Shown piece by piece: positions 61,107 through 64,000 of a stretch of DNA of 64,000 nucleotides. Position numbers and translations under genes: made by a program. The stretch comes from Bacteroidota bacterium. GTDB lineage: Bacteria; Bacteroidota; Bacteroidia; Chitinophagales; Chitinophagaceae. The notes under the pieces are model-generated. The model did no database searches, had not been told where the DNA came from, and saw only the letters and a list, made by a program, of their open reading frames with translations. Numbering within the stretch: the stretch's first letter is position 1; every line of letters starts with the position of its first letter. The stretch is from NCBI GenBank assembly GCA_018267965.1, contig JAFDXK010000002.1, positions 186,001 to 250,000 on the forward strand. The letters run 5' to 3'.

Positions 61107-62225
61107 ATGAGGTATTTATTACTTCTTTGTTTTATAGCTATTTCTCCATTTAATATTTATGCACAGGAAAACAAACCCTGGGCAGGGTTTGGTATTGAGG
61201 GCAATCTAATAGCTGGTCATGCATTTAAACACAGTTCCAAATTCAAGGCTGGTTTTCCTACGATTTCGCCAGCTTTCGATTTGAATTTTATACAACAGAC
61301 CTACGGACGCAAAGACTGGCAGCAAAGGCGCAGGTATCCTATTGTGGGTTTTGGAATTACTTATACCCGTTACGACGACAGTGTTTATGGCGATGCTATA
61401 AGCATTTATCCTAATCTGCAAATACCACTGATAACCGGTAAGAAATTAGAATGGACATTAAGGGCAGGGTTTGGACTTGCATATATCACCAAACGCTTTT
61501 CGCGTGCTTCGGACTGGGACACATTAAACACTGTTATCGGCAGCCATGTAAATAATTATTCCTTTTTCTCAACAGATTTACGCTATAGGGTGAATGAACA
61601 TTTAGATATACAATTGGGTGCTGACTTCGCACACATATCTAATGCCGCATTCAGAACACCTAACCTTGGTATCAATAAATATGGGGGACATGTAGGAGTG
61701 AGATATTTTCCCGTAACATCGAAACCCATGTTTGTCAAAAAAGACTTACCTAAATTGGATAACAGAATACTTGGTGAACTACGCCTTGGCTTGGCCGGCA
61801 ATGAAACCGGGCCAGCGAACGGGCCCAAGTATCCCATCTATATGGCAACAGCTTATGCCAGCAAAAGATACTGGGGTAAAAACAAACTGATGTTGGGATT
61901 GGATTATTCTTTTCATACCAACGTGTATAGGTTTCTAATCAATAATGAAATTGAGCCCGGAAAAGAAAAAGCACACTCATGGCAAAGCGCCCTGTTTTTA
62001 GGTAATGAATTTTTAATCGGCCGGGCAGGCGTAATATTCCAGGTAGGATATTATGTAAAACATCATGAAATGAACAGCAAGCCAATGTATCAAAAGTTGG
62101 GTGGTTGCTATTACCTGTTACAGCATGAGAAAGGTTCTTTAAAAGAGCTGTTCATTGCAATTCTTCTGAAGACACACACAACAGAAGCCGAGCTTGTAGA
62201 GCTGGGTATTGGCGCAGGGTTTTAA
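61107..62225 (+). CDS. acyloxyacyl hydrolase (PagL-like) outer membrane protein
   Basis: A 372-residue exported beta-barrel protein. After the signal peptide (about 1-19) the N-terminal half shows alternating strands, and the PagL signature is complete: ADFAHISNAAFRTPNLGIN, with His176 and Ser178 at the catalytic positions of the H-x-S-N motif. PagL removes an acyl chain from lipid A. Here the barrel is longer than the ~150-residue PagL, as usual in Bacteroidota acyloxyacyl hydrolase family proteins. Its stop shares a base with an upstream ATG of the next gene. Confidence 0.85.
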   Translation: MRYLLLLCFIAISPFNIYAQENKPWAGFGIEGNLIAGHAFKHSSKFKAGFPTISPAFDLNFIQQTYGRKDWQQRRRYPIVGFGITYTRYDDSVYGDAISIYPNLQIPLITGKKLEWTLRAGFGLAYITKRFSRASDWDTLNTVIGSHVNNYSFFSTDLRYRVNEHLDIQLGADFAHISNAAFRTPNLGINKYGGHVGVRYFPVTSKPMFVKKDLPKLDNRILGELRLGLAGNETGPANGPKYPIYMATAYASKRYWGKNKLMLGLDYSFHTNVYRFLINNEIEPGKEKAHSWQSALFLGNEFLIGRAGVIFQVGYYVKHHEMNSKPMYQKLGGCYYLLQHEKGSLKELFIAILLKTHTTEAELVELGIGAGF

Positions 62226-62269
62226 TGTTTTATGACAAAACATTAGTTGCAGATTTTTTATCTTTAAGT

Positions 62270-63136
62270 ATGCGCTTCATCATTATTTGCATAGCGGTTT
62301 TGTTCTTGCATTTTGAGGGTTTTGCACAAATCACTATGCAGAACGGCAAGGTTATGAATGGCAATGAAGTTTTTTGCACTTATGAAGAGACAGGGAAGAA
62401 AGTGAAAACCATCCCAATGGTGCAGACTTCTTCAATAAATAATCCCGAGAGCAGAAACGATGACTTCAGGGATTATGTTTTCAGCACAATTAATGGCAGC
62501 CAGGAAATATTTTGTCGTGCGCGAGTAGCCTCATCAACCATTCGTGGGAGATTGTTGTATTATTATCATGTTGATTTTATTAGTTCGGGAATAACATTAG
62601 ATATTGCTTATCACCCTCTCGCAATACAAACTTTCATTGAGGGATTATCTAAATATAATGTGCTTACGAAAGATGGCGCTAATGAAAACGCCGTAGGCGA
62701 ATTAGAGAATGTATGGCGTAAAAAAGGACGCATCGTCAGCCCCGAAATATTAGCTGCAGGAGCAAGCAAAAATTATAATAGCTCTGAATACAATATAGAA
62801 GGGGAACAGTATAACGAAATCCCTATAAGCGTTAAGAGCAATAATATCTATTATGGCGATAGCCTTATTGCTACATATCGTTTATCTAACCAGGGAAGGG
62901 CGGGCAATATGCCCGGCACAGGCAGGGGCTATTTTTATTACATACTGAACCGTCCGAATGGTGGCGCGTATGGAGATTTGCAAGTGATGGAATACAAGTC
63001 ATCAATATATGTATGGCCTGTTGGCACTAAAAACTTTTTTGAAGTGTTTACCCCTGAACGAAATGAGGAAAAGATGATAGCTGTGGCCGCTAAAGTATTA
63101 GTCTCTTATTACAACCACTCCTTAAAGACACAATAA
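62270..63136 (+). CDS. hypothetical exported protein
   Basis: A 288-residue protein with a clear signal peptide (about 1-20, FEGFAQ). The N-terminal mature part reads ITMQNGKVMNGNEVFCTYEETGKK; the rest is alpha/beta with no known motif (WRKKGRIVSPEILAAGASKNYNSSEYNIEG). The frame is open 15 codons upstream to an ATG at 62225, but that would place a poor leader before the signal peptide; the ATG at 62270 is used. It is probably co-transcribed with the PagL-like gene. Confidence 0.72.
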   Translation: MRFIIICIAVLFLHFEGFAQITMQNGKVMNGNEVFCTYEETGKKVKTIPMVQTSSINNPESRNDDFRDYVFSTINGSQEIFCRARVASSTIRGRLLYYYHVDFISSGITLDIAYHPLAIQTFIEGLSKYNVLTKDGANENAVGELENVWRKKGRIVSPEILAAGASKNYNSSEYNIEGEQYNEIPISVKSNNIYYGDSLIATYRLSNQGRAGNMPGTGRGYFYYILNRPNGGAYGDLQVMEYKSSIYVWPVGTKNFFEVFTPERNEEKMIAVAAKVLVSYYNHSLKTQ

Positions 63137-63161
63137 AGCAGTGCTTTTGGCGGTTTTTTAT

Positions 63162-63169
63162 TAGGTTTG
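63162..63169 (+). promoter_or_regulatory. -7 promoter box (TAGGTTTG) for the lutB-like gene
   Basis: An exact TAnnTTTG match ends 10 bases before the ATG at 63180, giving a very short leader. No clear -33 element is found. Confidence 0.45.
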
Positions 63170-63179
63170 TATATCCTTT

Positions 63180-64000
63180 ATGGCCAACAACATCTCTGAA
63201 TTTATAGCCAAAAGCAAGGTTAAAGCTGCAGACCTTGAACATAAACGTAAACTTGCCTTTAATATACAGAAGTACGCAGATACGGTTGTAAAGGGTAAGC
63301 AGCAGTTTTCAAATCTTGACCTTGCTCGCAGAAGGGCCAAGAATACCAAATGGAAAGCGATTGAAAACCTGGACAAACACCTCGAGGAGTTTGAAAAGAA
63401 TTTTACTGCACGTGGCGGTAAAGTGATATGGGCCGAAGATGCTGCAGAGGCATTACAGGCTGTGCTGCAAATATGCCAGGAGAAGGGGACGAAGCAGGTG
63501 GTGAAGTCGAAATCAATGGTGACAGAAGAAATTCACCTGAATGATTTTTTGGCGAAACATAATATTGACTCTGTAGAGACTGACCTTGGAGAGTACATTC
63601 AACAATTAGACGGCGAAGCGCCTTATCATATCGTCACTCCTGCTATGCACAAAAGCAAGGAAGATGTAGCGCGAGTATTTCATGAAAAATTAGGAACGGA
63701 GCCCAACCTATCTCCTTCTGAACTTACTCAAATTGCACGTGTAAATCTTCGTGCAAAATATACTTCATCGGAAGTAGGCATTACAGGTGGCAATTTCTTG
63801 CTGGCTGATGTTGGCGCTGTATGCGTAAGTGAAAATGAAGGTAACGGAAGGTTGAGTACTGCTTTCCCTAAAACACATATTGCTATTGTAGGTATTGAAA
63901 AAGTGTTGCCTTCAATTAATGACTTGCAATTATTCTGGCCGCTACTTGCTACTTATGGCACCGGGCAGAATGTAACGGTTTACAATACCATTTTTACAGG
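63180..64000 (+). CDS. LutB/LldF-type L-lactate oxidation iron-sulfur protein (N-terminal part)
   Basis: The gene runs off the right edge; 273 residues are visible. It starts MANNISEFIAKSKVKAAD. The LUD-domain pattern of lactate utilisation protein B is clear: VVKSKSMVTEEIHLNDFLAKHNIDSVETDLGEYI, then ARVNLRAKYTSSEVGITGGNFLLADVGAVCVSENEGNGR and the start of the following region (KTHIAIVGIEKVLPSINDLQLFWPLL). In the family, two 4Fe-4S clusters follow in the C-terminal part, here beyond the window. LutB works with LutA and LutC to oxidise lactate to pyruvate at the membrane. An exact promoter box precedes it. Confidence 0.86.
   Translation, partial: MANNISEFIAKSKVKAADLEHKRKLAFNIQKYADTVVKGKQQFSNLDLARRRAKNTKWKAIENLDKHLEEFEKNFTARGGKVIWAEDAAEALQAVLQICQEKGTKQVVKSKSMVTEEIHLNDFLAKHNIDSVETDLGEYIQQLDGEAPYHIVTPAMHKSKEDVARVFHEKLGTEPNLSPSELTQIARVNLRAKYTSSEVGITGGNFLLADVGAVCVSENEGNGRLSTAFPKTHIAIVGIEKVLPSINDLQLFWPLLATYGTGQNVTVYNTIFT

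Noticed and set aside
1-64000. tRNA, rRNA, CRISPR array, prophage, complete insertion sequence
   Set aside because: I looked for cloverleaf-like patterns, regularly spaced repeats, transposase or integrase motifs and long terminal inverted repeats and saw none that holds up by eye.

Overview
The window reads as chromosomal DNA of a Bacteroidota bacterium, most likely a member of the Chitinophagales/Chitinophagaceae. The evidence is the moderately low GC, the near absence of Shine-Dalgarno sequences, and promoters of the TTG-N(17-23)-TAnnTTTG type (-7 boxes for example at 1982, 4975, 38161, 38202, 61015 and 63162). It also carries secreted proteins with type IX secretion (T9SS) C-terminal sorting domains, a TonB-dependent receptor with a carboxypeptidase-like plug extension, many small lipoproteins, and family markers such as DUF349, DUF4197, DUF1015 next to serC, and an acyloxyacyl hydrolase. 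I see no rRNA, tRNA, CRISPR array, phage or intact insertion sequence. It is mostly ordinary core genome with short accessory patches.

Layout. 1-5400: tail of a lipid kinase, a lipid A-type acyltransferase, beta-carbonic anhydrase, an FAH hydrolase/VOC/membrane protein/YccF operon, small YtxH-like and His/Cys-rich proteins, and a stand-alone LytTR regulator. 5562-12159: T9SS cargo, TonB-dependent receptor, DUF4197 and DUF349 proteins. 12193-20283: thioredoxin-like protein, a large UvrD helicase-nuclease, a DUF1871-like protein, an OmpA/TSP3 porin, and tatC-rpiB. 20284-24911: a gene-poor stretch with a frameshifted DUF695 gene, two secreted proteins, an ECF sigma factor with a membrane anti-sigma/serine-protease fusion, and a repeat-bearing lipoprotein. 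24982-37626: membrane protein, DUF1801, M23 peptidase, NodU-type carbamoyltransferase, MFS exporter, purple-acid-phosphatase-like T9SS cargo, SGNH hydrolase, and the N-terminal half of carB. 37743-41803: an HxlR regulator divergent from an SRPBCC/SRPBCC/TfoX/VOC operon, then three lipoproteins. 42052-49045: mreBCD, a GNAT-nitrilase fusion, an interrupted secreted ORF, and a ClC channel. 49324-57070: lipoprotein, a three-gene membrane cluster ending in a CDP-alcohol phosphatidyltransferase, a LamG T9SS cargo, a GT4 glycosyltransferase and a flippase. 57067-64000: a YihY gene broken by an amber codon, DUF1015-serC-DUF502, a PagL-like hydrolase, a secreted protein, and the start of a LutB-like lactate oxidation protein.

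The clearest leads are these: the hxlR intergenic region, where one palindromic operator supplies the -33 elements of two divergent promoters; the sigma factor paired with an anti-sigma/trypsin-like protease fusion; a small membrane protein with a cytochrome-oxidase-subunit-I-like HDTYF motif but no heme histidines; a carB that stops at the boundary between its two synthetase halves; and three reading frames broken by single lesions (DUF695, YihY and 46392-47174).
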